A stretch of 14,913 nt of DNA from positions 1 through 14,913 of the forward strand of contig JAEXAH010000044.1 in assembly GCA_023458315.1 (NCBI GenBank), read 5' to 3'. This stretch comes from Pseudomonadota bacterium. Its GTDB lineage: Bacteria; Pseudomonadota; Alphaproteobacteria; Rhodospirillales; Magnetospirillaceae. A program made the position numbers and the translations under genes. Positions 1 through 6,509 of the stretch are shown here, piece after piece. Positions within the stretch are counted from its first letter, which is position 1, and each line of letters opens with the position of its first letter. Below the pieces are notes generated by a model. The model had not been told where the DNA came from and did not search any database. It was given only the letters and a program-made list of their open reading frames with translations.

Positions 1-2
1 CC

Positions 3-185
3 CCAGCCGCCGCCGGTCCGGCCATCCGCCTGCCGCCGCCGCCCGCAGACACCGCCGCCATCCCGCTGCCGCCGCCCGTGGCGCCGGTCGCGGCGCCGGT
101 TCCACCCACCATCCGCGATCATCGCCCGACACTGATCATCGCCGCCGGACTGGCGGCGGTGGCGGTGCTGCTGTGGCTGATATAG
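3..185 (+). CDS. C-terminal fragment of a Pro/Ala-rich protein with a terminal membrane helix (partial)
   Basis: This is the 3' end of a gene whose start lies left of the window; it is open from base 3 to a TAG at 183-185 (60 residues). The visible part has two regions. A low-complexity linker of about 38 residues is dominated by proline, alanine and valine. It is followed by a basic stretch (RDHRPT) and a hydrophobic segment of about 17 residues (LIIAAGLAAVAVLLWLI) that ends at the stop codon. That arrangement predicts a protein anchored by its last helix, with the proline-rich linker on the side carrying the main domain. I cannot identify the family because the main domain is outside the window. 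Reading frame support is the strong G/C third-position bias and the well-formed membrane segment. Translation of this frame is certain, but the biological role is unknown. Confidence 0.7.
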   Translation, partial: PAAAGPAIRLPPPPADTAAIPLPPPVAPVAAPVPPTIRDHRPTLIIAAGLAAVAVLLWLI

Positions 186-195
186 GGGAAACCGG

Positions 196-218
196 TTGCG
201 GGGCCAGCAGCCCCGCAA
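196..218. terminator. Hairpin between convergent genes, possible bidirectional terminator
   Basis: TTGCGGGGC (196-204) and GCCCCGCAA (210-218) form a perfect 9-bp stem with loop CAGCA. It lies in the 53-bp gap between the + strand gene ending at 185 and the - strand gene ending at 239. There is no real T-run on either side, so termination is inferred from position and stem strength only. Confidence 0.4.
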
Positions 219-238
219 TGCCGTGATGAACCGGAAAA

Positions 239-652
239 TCAGTAGCGGTAGTTCAACACGCTGCCGGGGCGCACGGCGCCGGGGGTGGTGCGGCGCATGT
301 TGGATTCGTAGATGCCGATGCCGCGCAACACGGTATCCAGGAACACCTTGCCCGAACCACCGGCATCGGTGGATTCCTCGGCTTCCTCGACCTTGAAGCC
401 GTTGGCGGCGCGGATGATGAACGGCGTCGCCTGTTGCTGCTGATCGGGTTCCCGTTCGAATTCGAACTGGGTTTCCTCGTCAAAGCGCCACAGGCGGTTG
501 TCGTTGACACCGATCTGCGGCGAGAACCCTGCGCCTTCGACCCCCGGTGCAACGGACGCGACGTTGCGGCCACCCGACACGGGGCGGGCCGTGGCCGCCG
601 CCGCCATGCCGGGCGATGCAATCGCCGAGACTTTGTTGCTTCCGAGTGCCAT
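239..652 (-). CDS. Hypothetical protein, 137 residues, unrecognised
   Basis: I do not recognise this family. The start is the ATG at 652-650 on the minus strand, with only a weak purine-rich upstream site (TAGGTG). The stop is TGA at 241-239. Third codon positions are strongly G/C, as in neighbouring genes, which favours this frame over the overlapping shadows. The first ~40 residues are small and Ala/Gly/Ser/Val-rich, with no signal peptide or membrane helix. The middle is acidic and Gln-rich (RFDEETQFEFEREPDQQQQ at about 56-74), followed by FIIRAANGFKVEEAEES. The tail is basic with several tyrosines and ends NYRY. It looks like a soluble, partly disordered protein. The gene faces the preceding fragment and diverges from phaC, so it is its own transcription unit. 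No function is assigned. Confidence 0.7.
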   Translation of the reverse strand: MALGSNKVSAIASPGMAAAATARPVSGGRNVASVAPGVEGAGFSPQIGVNDNRLWRFDEETQFEFEREPDQQQQATPFIIRAANGFKVEEAEESTDAGGSGKVFLDTVLRGIGIYESNMRRTTPGAVRPGSVLNYRY

Positions 653-996
653 GGTTACACTGCACCTACATTAACGCGATATTAAGTATATGGACCACCC
701 GGAACAAAATCCAGGGATTTGTGAAAAAAACCTTGCGCCATCAGGCACTTTCACACTTTGGGCGGAGACTCCCCGGAAGATGAACGGCGAGTAAACAAAG
801 AAAATCCGGCAAGGATCACCCTTTAAAACGCAAGTCTCCGACGATGGTGAACCGCCGTCCGCACCCGTCGAAGACACTATCTCGCAGTTGCAAAATTTTC
901 ATGAAACCCCCGCCCGACCCGGGGCTATAGTGATCGGACAAGACCCCGGCCCGCCGCCTGGACGGCAGGGCCGCGCCCCATCAGCGAGGACGCGTC
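653..996. other. 344-bp divergent intergenic region upstream of phaC
   Basis: No convincing gene is present on either strand; short open frames here lack a ribosome binding site or codon bias. The region is more AT-rich than the genes, particularly 660-830 (for example GTGAAAAAAACC at 721-732). It contains the weak minus-strand promoter candidate near 679-707 and a long-spaced 8-bp inverted repeat, CGGAGACT (763-770) with AGTCTCCG (833-840). It also holds an isolated -10-like TATAGT at 926-931, about 65 bp before phaC, without a good -35 partner, and AAAATTTT at 892-899. It therefore most likely carries control of phaC, but I cannot assign a specific operator. Confidence 0.45.
679..707 (-). 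promoter_or_regulatory. Weak candidate promoter for the 137-residue hypothetical gene
   Basis: On the minus strand, TTGTTC (707-702) and TAATAT (684-679) are separated by exactly 17 bp and lie 26 bp upstream of the start codon at 652. The -35 box is a poor match and the -10 box matches 4 of 6 positions. Spacing and location are good, sequence match is modest. Confidence 0.25.
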
Positions 997-2844
997 ATGA
1001 CCGAGATCCGCCCGACTTCTCCGCAACCCGACGGCATCCAGGGCGGCACCCCGGCCGCCGCACCGCATCCGGTGCATCCGCTGATGGCGTTGCCGCAGAT
1101 GGCCGAGCATTACACGCCGCCCTTCCCCATCTTCACCGAATCCACCGACCGGCTGATGCACGCCGCCCAGGGCCGTTACACCATGGCCATGTCCCCGGCC
1201 TCGCTGTTGCTGGCCTATCTGGACTGGCAGGTGCATCTGCTGAATTCGCCGGGCAAGATGGGCGAAATGGCGCAGAACGCCATGGCCAAGGCGCTGCCGC
1301 TGGCGCGCTATGCCGCCGATTCGCTGATGGGCCGCACCGATCCCGACCCGTTCGTGCCACTGGCCCAGGATTCGCGTTTCGCCAGCCCGGAATGGCAGAA
1401 ATACCCCTACAACGTCATGTCCCAGGCGTTCCTGTACACCGAACAATGGTGGCATTACGCCACCACCGGCGTGCGCGGCGTCGGCAAGCACCGCCAGCAG
1501 GTGGTCAGCTTCGCCGCCCGCCAGTTGCTGGATATGGTTTCGCCGTCCAACTCGCCGTGGCTGAACCCCGACGTGCTGAAGGCCACCATGGAACAGGGCG
1601 GCCAGAATCTGGTGCGCGGCTGGCAGAATTTCTGTGACGACATGATGCGCAACGCCACCGGCCGCGACTATGCCCCGGACGAGCGTTACGCGGTCGGCAA
1701 GGGCGTGGCCATCACGCCGGGCAAGGTGGTGTTCCGCAACAAGCTGATCGAGCTGATCCAGTATTCGCCCACCACCCCCGACGTCCACGCCGAGCCGATC
1801 CTGATCGTCCCCGCCTGGATCATGAAATATTACATCCTGGATTTGTCGCCGCAGAATTCCATGGTCAAGTGGCTGGTGTCCAAGGGCCACACCGTGTTCA
1901 TGATCTCGTGGAAGAATCCCGGCCCCGACGACCGCGACATGGGCATGGCCGATTACCGCCGTCTCGGCATCATGGCGGCGCTGGACGCCATCAACGCCGT
2001 CGTGCCCCAGCAGAAGGTGCATGCGGCGGGCTATTGCCTGGGCGGCACCTTGCTGTCCATCGCCGCCGCCGCCATGGCGCGCGAGGGCGACGACCGGCTG
2101 GCCAGCGTCACCCTGCTGGCGGCGCAGACCGATTTCGAGGACGCGGGCGAGATCATGCTGTTCATCGACGAAAGCCAGGTCACGTACCTGGAAGACGTCA
2201 TGTGGGACCAGGGCTTCCTGGACACCAAGCAGATGGCGGGCGCCTTCCAGATGCTGCGCAGCAACGATCTGGTGTGGTCGCGCATGGTGCGCCAATACTT
2301 CCTGGGCGAAACCGACCACGCCAACGACCTGATGGCATGGAATTCCGACGCCACCCGCATGCCCTACAAGATGCATTCGGAATATCTGCGCCGCCTGTTC
2401 CTCAACAACATGCTGGCCAAGGGCCGTTATACGGTCGAGGGCCGCCCCATCGCCCTGACCGACATCCGTGCCCCCATCTGCGCCGTCGGCACCACCAAGG
2501 ACCACGTCGCGCCGTGGAAGTCGGTCTACAAGATCGGCATCCTGACCGACACCGACGTCACCTTCATCCTGTGCAACGGCGGCCACAACGCGGGCATCGT
2601 CTCGGAACCGGGCCACAAGCACCGCTCCTACCAGATCGCCACCCGCGCCGACGCCGACAAGTACATCGACCCCGACACCTGGGCGGCGCTGACGCCCAAG
2701 CACGACGGATCGTGGTGGGAAGCGTGGCAGGACTGGCTGGTCGCCAATTCCAGCGGCACCATCCCGGCCCCGTCCATGGGCGCCGCCGACCAGGGCTATC
2801 CGCCGGTGGCCGACGCGCCGGGCCTTTACGTGCTGATGCCGTAA
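997..2844 (+). CDS. phaC: Poly(3-hydroxyalkanoate) polymerase PhaC (PHA synthase)
   Basis: PhaC polymerises (R)-3-hydroxyacyl-CoA into polyhydroxyalkanoate storage granules at the granule surface, releasing CoA. At 615 residues it is slightly longer than a typical class I synthase (about 560-600). The N-terminal ~200 residues are the helical PhaC_N-type region. The alpha/beta-hydrolase core carries the lipase-like box G345-Y-C347-L-G349, with Cys347 as the acyl-carrying nucleophile. The other triad members are Asp502 in the DHVAPWKS motif and His530 in GGHNAG. All three are intact, so an active enzyme is expected. The start ATG at 997 has GAGGA at 986-990, six bases upstream. No phaA, phaB, phaP or phaR accompanies it, so precursor supply and phasins must be encoded elsewhere. 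A single-gene unit is likely; no clear terminator follows. Confidence 0.95.
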   Translation: MTEIRPTSPQPDGIQGGTPAAAPHPVHPLMALPQMAEHYTPPFPIFTESTDRLMHAAQGRYTMAMSPASLLLAYLDWQVHLLNSPGKMGEMAQNAMAKALPLARYAADSLMGRTDPDPFVPLAQDSRFASPEWQKYPYNVMSQAFLYTEQWWHYATTGVRGVGKHRQQVVSFAARQLLDMVSPSNSPWLNPDVLKATMEQGGQNLVRGWQNFCDDMMRNATGRDYAPDERYAVGKGVAITPGKVVFRNKLIELIQYSPTTPDVHAEPILIVPAWIMKYYILDLSPQNSMVKWLVSKGHTVFMISWKNPGPDDRDMGMADYRRLGIMAALDAINAVVPQQKVHAAGYCLGGTLLSIAAAAMAREGDDRLASVTLLAAQTDFEDAGEIMLFIDESQVTYLEDVMWDQGFLDTKQMAGAFQMLRSNDLVWSRMVRQYFLGETDHANDLMAWNSDATRMPYKMHSEYLRRLFLNNMLAKGRYTVEGRPIALTDIRAPICAVGTTKDHVAPWKSVYKIGILTDTDVTFILCNGGHNAGIVSEPGHKHRSYQIATRADADKYIDPDTWAALTPKHDGSWWEAWQDWLVANSSGTIPAPSMGAADQGYPPVADAPGLYVLMP

Positions 2845-2870
2845 CCGGGCGTTAACCTTTGTCGTGCGTT

Positions 2871-2911
2871 CATGGGACCGGAACTCCATCCACCAGGGAA
2901 CCGGTCCCATG
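2871..2911 (+). promoter_or_regulatory. Perfect 11-bp inverted repeat enclosing the start codon of the FliN-like gene
   Basis: CATGGGACCGG (2871-2881) and CCGGTCCCATG (2901-2911) are exact reverse complements separated by a 19-base loop (2882-2900). The right arm ends with the ATG (2909-2911) of the SpoA-domain gene, and the loop contains its ribosome binding site AGGGAA (2895-2900). In RNA this would pair the start codon while exposing the Shine-Dalgarno; as DNA it could be a dyad operator. It lies inside the 64-bp gap after phaC. The repeat is directly visible; a control role is inference. Confidence 0.5.
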
Positions 2912-3178
2912 GCCAACGATACCATGGTCGGCGACAAGCCGACCGAAGCGGTTTACGGCGTCGATGTGGAATGCATCGCCGTTCTGGGAACCGCCAATTT
3001 GCCCATCGCGCAATTGCTGAAGCTGGGCCGCGGCGCCGTGGTGGAACTGGACCGCAAGGTCAGCGACCCGGTGGATCTGTACGTCAACCGCAAGCACATC
3101 GCCCGCGCCGAGGTGGTGGTGGTCGAAGACCATCTGGCCGTCACCATCACCGAAGTGCTGAAACGCGCGGCTGACTGA
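2909..3178 (+). CDS. FliN-like protein consisting of a single SpoA (FliM/FliN C-terminal) domain
   Basis: The 89-residue product is almost entirely one SpoA domain, the C-ring module of flagellar motor switch protein FliN and of type III secretion YscQ/SctQ. The hallmark pattern is present: V18-DVECIAVLGTANLPIAQLL, then KLGRGAVVELDRKVSDPVDLYVN (38-60), IARAEVVVVED (64-74) and a closing VTITEVL. The usual FliN N-terminal extension is nearly absent, with only ~16 residues before the domain. I chose the ATG at 2909 because AGGGAA sits eight bases upstream; an upstream GTG at 2864 in frame has no such site. FliN normally builds the cytoplasmic switch complex that sets rotation direction. No other flagellar gene is near, so it is either the dispersed fliN or a paralogue. 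Domain identity is confident; role in the motor is inferred. Confidence 0.85.
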   Translation: MANDTMVGDKPTEAVYGVDVECIAVLGTANLPIAQLLKLGRGAVVELDRKVSDPVDLYVNRKHIARAEVVVVEDHLAVTITEVLKRAAD

Positions 3179-3197
3179 TTTTTTCACACATCGGCGA

Positions 3198-3225
3198 TTG
3201 ATTCGGCGCGGACAGCCGCTAGGCT
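3198..3225 (+). promoter_or_regulatory. Candidate promoter for the transaldolase gene
   Basis: TTGATT (3198-3203) and TAGGCT (3220-3225) are separated by 16 bp and lie about 43 bp upstream of the start codon at 3268. The -35 box matches the sigma-70 consensus at 4 of 6 positions; the -10 box is weak (3 of 6). It is the only plausible pair in the 89-bp gap after the FliN-like gene. Confidence 0.35.
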
Positions 3226-3267
3226 GACCGTGTCGAACGCATGCGCAGAACAAAGGGAAACGACGCC

Positions 3268-3924
3268 ATGAAATTCTTCCTCGATACCGCCGAAATCTCG
3301 GAAATCAAGGCCCTGGCCGACACCGGCCTGGTGGACGGCGTCACCACCAACCCGTCGCTGATCGCCAAGTCGGGCCGCAACATCCTGGACGTGATCTGCG
3401 AGATTTGCGACCTGATCCCCGGCCCCGTCTCGGCCGAAGTCGCCGCCACCGATTACGAAACCATGCTGGCCGAAGGCCGCAAGCTGGCCGCCCTGCGCCC
3501 CAACGTCGCGGTCAAGGTGCCGCTGACCGTGGACGGCCTGCGCACCTGCAAGACGCTGTCGGACGAAGGCAAGCTGGTCAACGTCACCCTGTGCTTCTCG
3601 GCCAATCAGGCCATCCTGGCCGCCAAGGCGGGCGCCGCCTTCGTCTCGCCCTTCGTCGGCCGCCTGGACGACATCGGCCAGGACGGCATGCAGTTGATCT
3701 CGGACATCGTCGAGATCTTCGCCCAATACCCCGACTTCACCACCGACGTGCTGGTGGCCAGCGTGCGCAGCCCCATGCACGTCACCGACGCCGCCCGCCT
3801 GGGCGCCCATGTGGTGACGATGCCGCCGTCCATCCTGAAGCAGATGTACAACCACCCGCTGACCGACAAGGGCCTGTCCGCCTTCGTCGCCGACTGGGCC
3901 AAGACCGGCCAGAGCATTTTGTAG
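3268..3924 (+). CDS. tal: Transaldolase, small TalC/FSA-type subfamily
   Basis: Transaldolase transfers the dihydroxyacetone unit of fructose 6-phosphate or sedoheptulose 7-phosphate between sugar phosphates in the cytosolic non-oxidative pentose phosphate pathway. The 218-residue product has the length of the short TalC/fructose-6-phosphate aldolase group. It starts MKFFLDTAEISEIK and has Asp6, the TTNPSL motif (26-31) and the Schiff-base lysine Lys83 in NVAVKVPLT. Two positions separate aldolase from transaldolase. E. coli FSA has Gln59 and Tyr131, whereas this protein has Glu57 (in SAEVAATD) and Phe129 (in VSPFVGR) at the aligned sites, both transaldolase-type. The ATG at 3268 is preferred over an in-frame ATG at 3241 because AAAGGGA (3252-3258) is placed nine bases before it. 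A strong hairpin follows at 3949. Many databases would label it probable transaldolase or fructose-6-phosphate aldolase. Confidence 0.92.
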   Translation: MKFFLDTAEISEIKALADTGLVDGVTTNPSLIAKSGRNILDVICEICDLIPGPVSAEVAATDYETMLAEGRKLAALRPNVAVKVPLTVDGLRTCKTLSDEGKLVNVTLCFSANQAILAAKAGAAFVSPFVGRLDDIGQDGMQLISDIVEIFAQYPDFTTDVLVASVRSPMHVTDAARLGAHVVTMPPSILKQMYNHPLTDKGLSAFVADWAKTGQSIL

Positions 3925-3948
3925 GACCTGAAACCTGCATCGGAATCA

Positions 3949-3984
3949 GAAAGGGGCGGCACCCGCAAGGATGCCGCCCCTTTC
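3949..3984 (+). terminator. Strong hairpin terminator after the transaldolase gene
   Basis: GAAAGGGGCGGCA (3949-3961) and TGCCGCCCCTTTC (3972-3984) form a perfect 13-bp stem with a 10-base loop, 24 bases after the stop codon. The stem ends in CTTTC; there is no longer U-tract, so it is a compact intrinsic terminator. Confidence 0.75.
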
Positions 3985-4257
3985 ATTCGCATCAGCCCCC
4001 TGACGCGAGAAGCGGGCACTTTACCCGTGGCGGCGGCCGGGGCAAGCGGTTTTTTCAACGTTTCCAAGATATTTGCATTTGCATGAATCTGGCGGCAAAG
4101 GCGGCCAATTCGCAAAAACGTTTCAATTAACCGCCGAAATTTGAAATTGCAACAGATAACTTCGCCCTAGGCCGCCGCGTCCTTCGCGCTTCTGTCATAT
4201 ACGTTCCAAGCCATAGGGTTGAATCACCCAAAGGTTTTCTTGAAAGCGAGGCAAGGG
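3985..4257 (+). promoter_or_regulatory. AT-richer leader upstream of the CoA-transferase gene with repeated TTTGCA and ACGTTTC motifs
   Basis: No gene is evident in these 273 bases. The stretch 4050-4165 is distinctly AT-richer than its surroundings and repetitive. It holds a tandem TTTGCA-TTTGCA (4072-4083), TTCGCAAAAACG (4109-4120), two copies of ACGTTTC (4058-4064 and 4118-4124) and TTGAAATTGCAA (4141-4152). Repeated short motifs upstream of a strongly terminated single gene suggest regulator binding. I could not place a convincing -35/-10 pair. CATATA at 4196-4201 resembles a -10 box but lacks a partner. Confidence 0.35.
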
Positions 4258-5778
4258 ATGTATCGGGACCGGATCGGGTTGAAGTCGCTGTGGGGCAAGG
4301 TCGTCGGCGCCGAGGAAGCGGCGCTGCTGATCAAGGACGGCATGACGGTGGGCATGAGCGGCTTCACCCGCTCGGGCGACGCCAAGGTGGTGCCCATGGC
4401 CCTGGCCGAGCGCGCCAGCGAGGCGCCCATGAAGATCACCCTGCTGACCGGCGCCTCGCTGGGTTCCGACATCGACAAGACCCTGGCCGAAGCCAAGCTG
4501 CTGTCGCGCCGCATCCCGTTCCAGGCCGACCCGGTGCTGCGCAAGTCCATCAACGCCGGCGAGGTGATGTTCGTCGACCAGCACCTGTCGGAAACCGTCG
4601 AGATGCTGCGTTCGCGCCAGTTGCCGCCGGTCGACGTGGCGGTGATCGAGGCGGTGGCCATCACCGAGGACGGCGGCATCGTGCCGACCAGCTCCATCGG
4701 CAATTCGGCCACCTTCGCCATGCTGGCGGAAAAGATCATCATCGAGATCAACATCCACCAAAGCCTGGATCTGGTCGGCCTGCACGACGTCTACATCCCG
4801 ACCCGCCGCCCCCACCGCGAGGCGATCCCGCTGACCCATCCCCAGGACCGCATCGGCCTGCCCTACATCCCGGTCGACCCGTCGCGCATCGCCGCCATCG
4901 TCGTCACCGAAAAGATGGACAGCTTCGCCACCATCACCCCGCCGGACGACGAAACCAACGCCATCGCCGGACATCTGGTCGATTTCTTCCGCCACGAGGT
5001 CAAGATCGGCCGCCTGTCCACCAGCCTGCAACCGTTGCAGGCCGGTATCGGCTCTATCGCAAACGCGGTGCTGCACGGCTTCATCGACAGCCCGTTCCAT
5101 GACCTGCGCATGTATTCCGAGGTGTTGCAGGATTCCACCTTCGAACTGTTCGACGCCGACAAGCTGAAATTCGCCTCGGGCTCGGCGCTGTCGTTGTCGG
5201 AACCCTGCGCCCGCAAGTTCTTCAGCGACATCAACCGCTACAAGGACCGGCTGGTGCTGCGCCCGCAGGAAATCTCGAACCACCCCGAGGTCATCCGCCG
5301 CCTGGGCCTGATCGGCATCAACACCGCGCTGGAGGCCGACATCTACGGCAACGTCAACTCGACCCACGTCAACGGCACCCATATGATGAACGGCATCGGC
5401 GGTTCCGGCGATTTCGCCCGCAACTGCTATCTGTCGGTGTTCGTCACCAAATCGGTGGCCAAGGGCGGCAAGCTCAGCTCGATCGTGCCCATGGTCACGC
5501 ATGTGGACCATTGCGAACACGACGTGGATCTGATCGTCACCGAACAGGGTCTGGCCGATTTGCGCGGCCTGGCCCCGCGCGAACGCGCCAAGGTGGTGGT
5601 CGAGAACTGCGTCCACCCCGCCTACAAGGACATGATGCGCGACTACGTCGCCGAGGCCACCGCCCGTGGCGGCCACACCCCGCATTGTCTGGAAAAGGCG
5701 TTCTCGTGGCACCTGGCCGCCCAGCAGCATGGCGACATGCGCAAGGCCGGTCAGACCGTCAAGGCCGCCGCCGAGTAA
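4258..5778 (+). CDS. Succinate/acetate CoA-transferase (acetyl-CoA hydrolase/transferase family)
   Basis: The product (506 residues) belongs to the acetyl-CoA hydrolase/transferase family that includes succinyl-CoA:acetate CoA-transferase AarC and YgfH/ScpC. These exchange CoA between succinyl-CoA (or propionyl-CoA) and acetate (or succinate) through a glutamyl-CoA thioester. The N-terminus MYRDRIGLKSLWGKVV and GMTVGMSGFTRSGDAK are typical of the ~505-residue succinate CoA-transferase group. Glu288, in MYSEVLQD, is the expected catalytic glutamate. GIGSIANAVLHGF precedes it, and the CoA-binding loop appears as GIGGSGDFARN. I chose the ATG at 4258, with GAGG (4248-4251) six bases upstream, over an in-frame TTG at 4219. 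The gene stands alone, with a long leader and a strong terminator. Family is confident; the preferred acyl-CoA pair cannot be read from sequence. Confidence 0.93.
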   Translation: MYRDRIGLKSLWGKVVGAEEAALLIKDGMTVGMSGFTRSGDAKVVPMALAERASEAPMKITLLTGASLGSDIDKTLAEAKLLSRRIPFQADPVLRKSINAGEVMFVDQHLSETVEMLRSRQLPPVDVAVIEAVAITEDGGIVPTSSIGNSATFAMLAEKIIIEINIHQSLDLVGLHDVYIPTRRPHREAIPLTHPQDRIGLPYIPVDPSRIAAIVVTEKMDSFATITPPDDETNAIAGHLVDFFRHEVKIGRLSTSLQPLQAGIGSIANAVLHGFIDSPFHDLRMYSEVLQDSTFELFDADKLKFASGSALSLSEPCARKFFSDINRYKDRLVLRPQEISNHPEVIRRLGLIGINTALEADIYGNVNSTHVNGTHMMNGIGGSGDFARNCYLSVFVTKSVAKGGKLSSIVPMVTHVDHCEHDVDLIVTEQGLADLRGLAPRERAKVVVENCVHPAYKDMMRDYVAEATARGGHTPHCLEKAFSWHLAAQQHGDMRKAGQTVKAAAE

Positions 5779-5802
5779 ATCCGCCTCTCCTTGCGGTATC
5801 GC

Positions 5803-5836
5803 AACGCCCCGGGCTTCTCGCCCGGGGCGTTTTTTT
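5803..5836 (+). terminator. Intrinsic terminator of the CoA-transferase gene
   Basis: AACGCCCCGGGC (5803-5814) pairs perfectly with GCCCGGGGCGTT (5820-5831) around loop TTCTC and runs into seven T residues (5830-5836). It lies 24 bases after the stop codon. This is a canonical Rho-independent terminator. Confidence 0.95.
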
Positions 5837-5897
5837 CATGTCCGCAGCCCCGCCATGACTTTTTTACAGGGTGAAATTTCGCATCGGACCTGCCATA

Positions 5898-5932
5898 TAC
5901 CGTCCGGACGGTACAGTACCGTCCAGACGGTA
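5898..5932 (+). promoter_or_regulatory. Two tandem palindromic operators for the TetR regulator
   Basis: Two 16-bp dyads lie side by side. TACCGTCCGGACGGTA (5898-5913) is a perfect palindrome. TACCGTCCAGACGGTA (5917-5932) has identical 7-bp arms and differs only at one central base. Their centres are 19 bp apart, about two helical turns. The pair ends 20 bp before the TetR start codon, the usual place for an autoregulated TetR operator. TACAGT, a possible -10 box, occurs at both dyad exits (5912-5917 and 5931-5936), so repressor binding would cover the promoter. The dyads are directly visible; the regulator that binds them is inferred from adjacency. Confidence 0.85.
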
Positions 5933-5952
5933 CAGTAAAGCCCCGAGGTCCG

Positions 5953-6492
5953 ATGACAGCCCCCCTCAGCACCCGCGACAAGATCATCGATGCCGCCATG
6001 TCCATCGTGCGCGATCAGGGCGTGGCCAAACTGACCCTGGACGAGGCCGCCAAGGTGGCCGGACTGTCCAAGGGCGGCGTGCTGTACCATTTCAAGACCA
6101 AGGACGATCTGATCCGCGGCATGGTGGAAACGCTGATCCGCAGCTACGATTCCCTGCTGCACCGGCATTACGAGGCCATGCCCCCCGGCCCCTATCGCTG
6201 GGTGCGGGCGGTGGTTCATGCCGGATTCGACCCGCAAGGGCCGTCCAACGACAAATTGTCGTCGGCCCTGTTGGTCAGTCTGGCGGTCAACCGCGAATTG
6301 GTGGCGCCGTTGCAGGCCCATCTGGACAAGTGGATCGCCCAGATCGAGGCCGACAGCCCCAATCCGCTGCTGGCCGGACTGATTTGCATGGCCATGGACG
6401 GCCACCATTTCGAGACCATCCTGGGTCTCGACATCTGTGATCAAACCAAGCGCGAGCAGATGAAGACCTTCATGCTCGACCTGCTGAAGTAA
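5953..6492 (+). CDS. TetR/AcrR-family transcriptional repressor of the efflux operon
   Basis: The 179-residue protein has the TetR N-terminal DNA-binding domain: TRDKIIDAAMSIVRDQG (7-23), then TLDEAAKVAGLSKGGVLYHFKTKDDL (28-53). This is the helix-turn-helix with the family's YHFKTK recognition-helix end. The remaining ~125 residues are the divergent ligand-binding and dimerisation region, in which no ligand can be guessed. The start ATG at 5953 has GAGG (5945-5948) upstream. Two tandem palindromes immediately precede the gene. The membrane fusion protein gene begins 17 bases after the stop, so regulator and pump are likely co-transcribed and repressed together until an inducer binds. Family is certain; the role as local repressor is an inference from layout. 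Confidence 0.93.
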   Translation: MTAPLSTRDKIIDAAMSIVRDQGVAKLTLDEAAKVAGLSKGGVLYHFKTKDDLIRGMVETLIRSYDSLLHRHYEAMPPGPYRWVRAVVHAGFDPQGPSNDKLSSALLVSLAVNRELVAPLQAHLDKWIAQIEADSPNPLLAGLICMAMDGHHFETILGLDICDQTKREQMKTFMLDLLK

Positions 6493-6509
6493 GAAGACGG
6501 AGCCTGACG

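Noticed and set aside
434..685. Short plus-strand frame over the hypothetical gene at 239-652
   Set aside because: Less coherent composition and no ribosome binding site; the minus frame has much stronger G/C third-position bias.
763..840. 8-bp inverted repeat CGGAGACT/AGTCTCCG upstream of phaC
   Set aside because: The arms are 62 bp apart and short; such pairs are expected by chance in a region this size, so it is mentioned only in the intergenic description.
925..2937. Open reading frame of 670 codons on the minus strand over phaC
   Set aside because: Same shadow effect; the product is repetitive in composition and phaC on the other strand has an intact catalytic triad and ribosome binding site.
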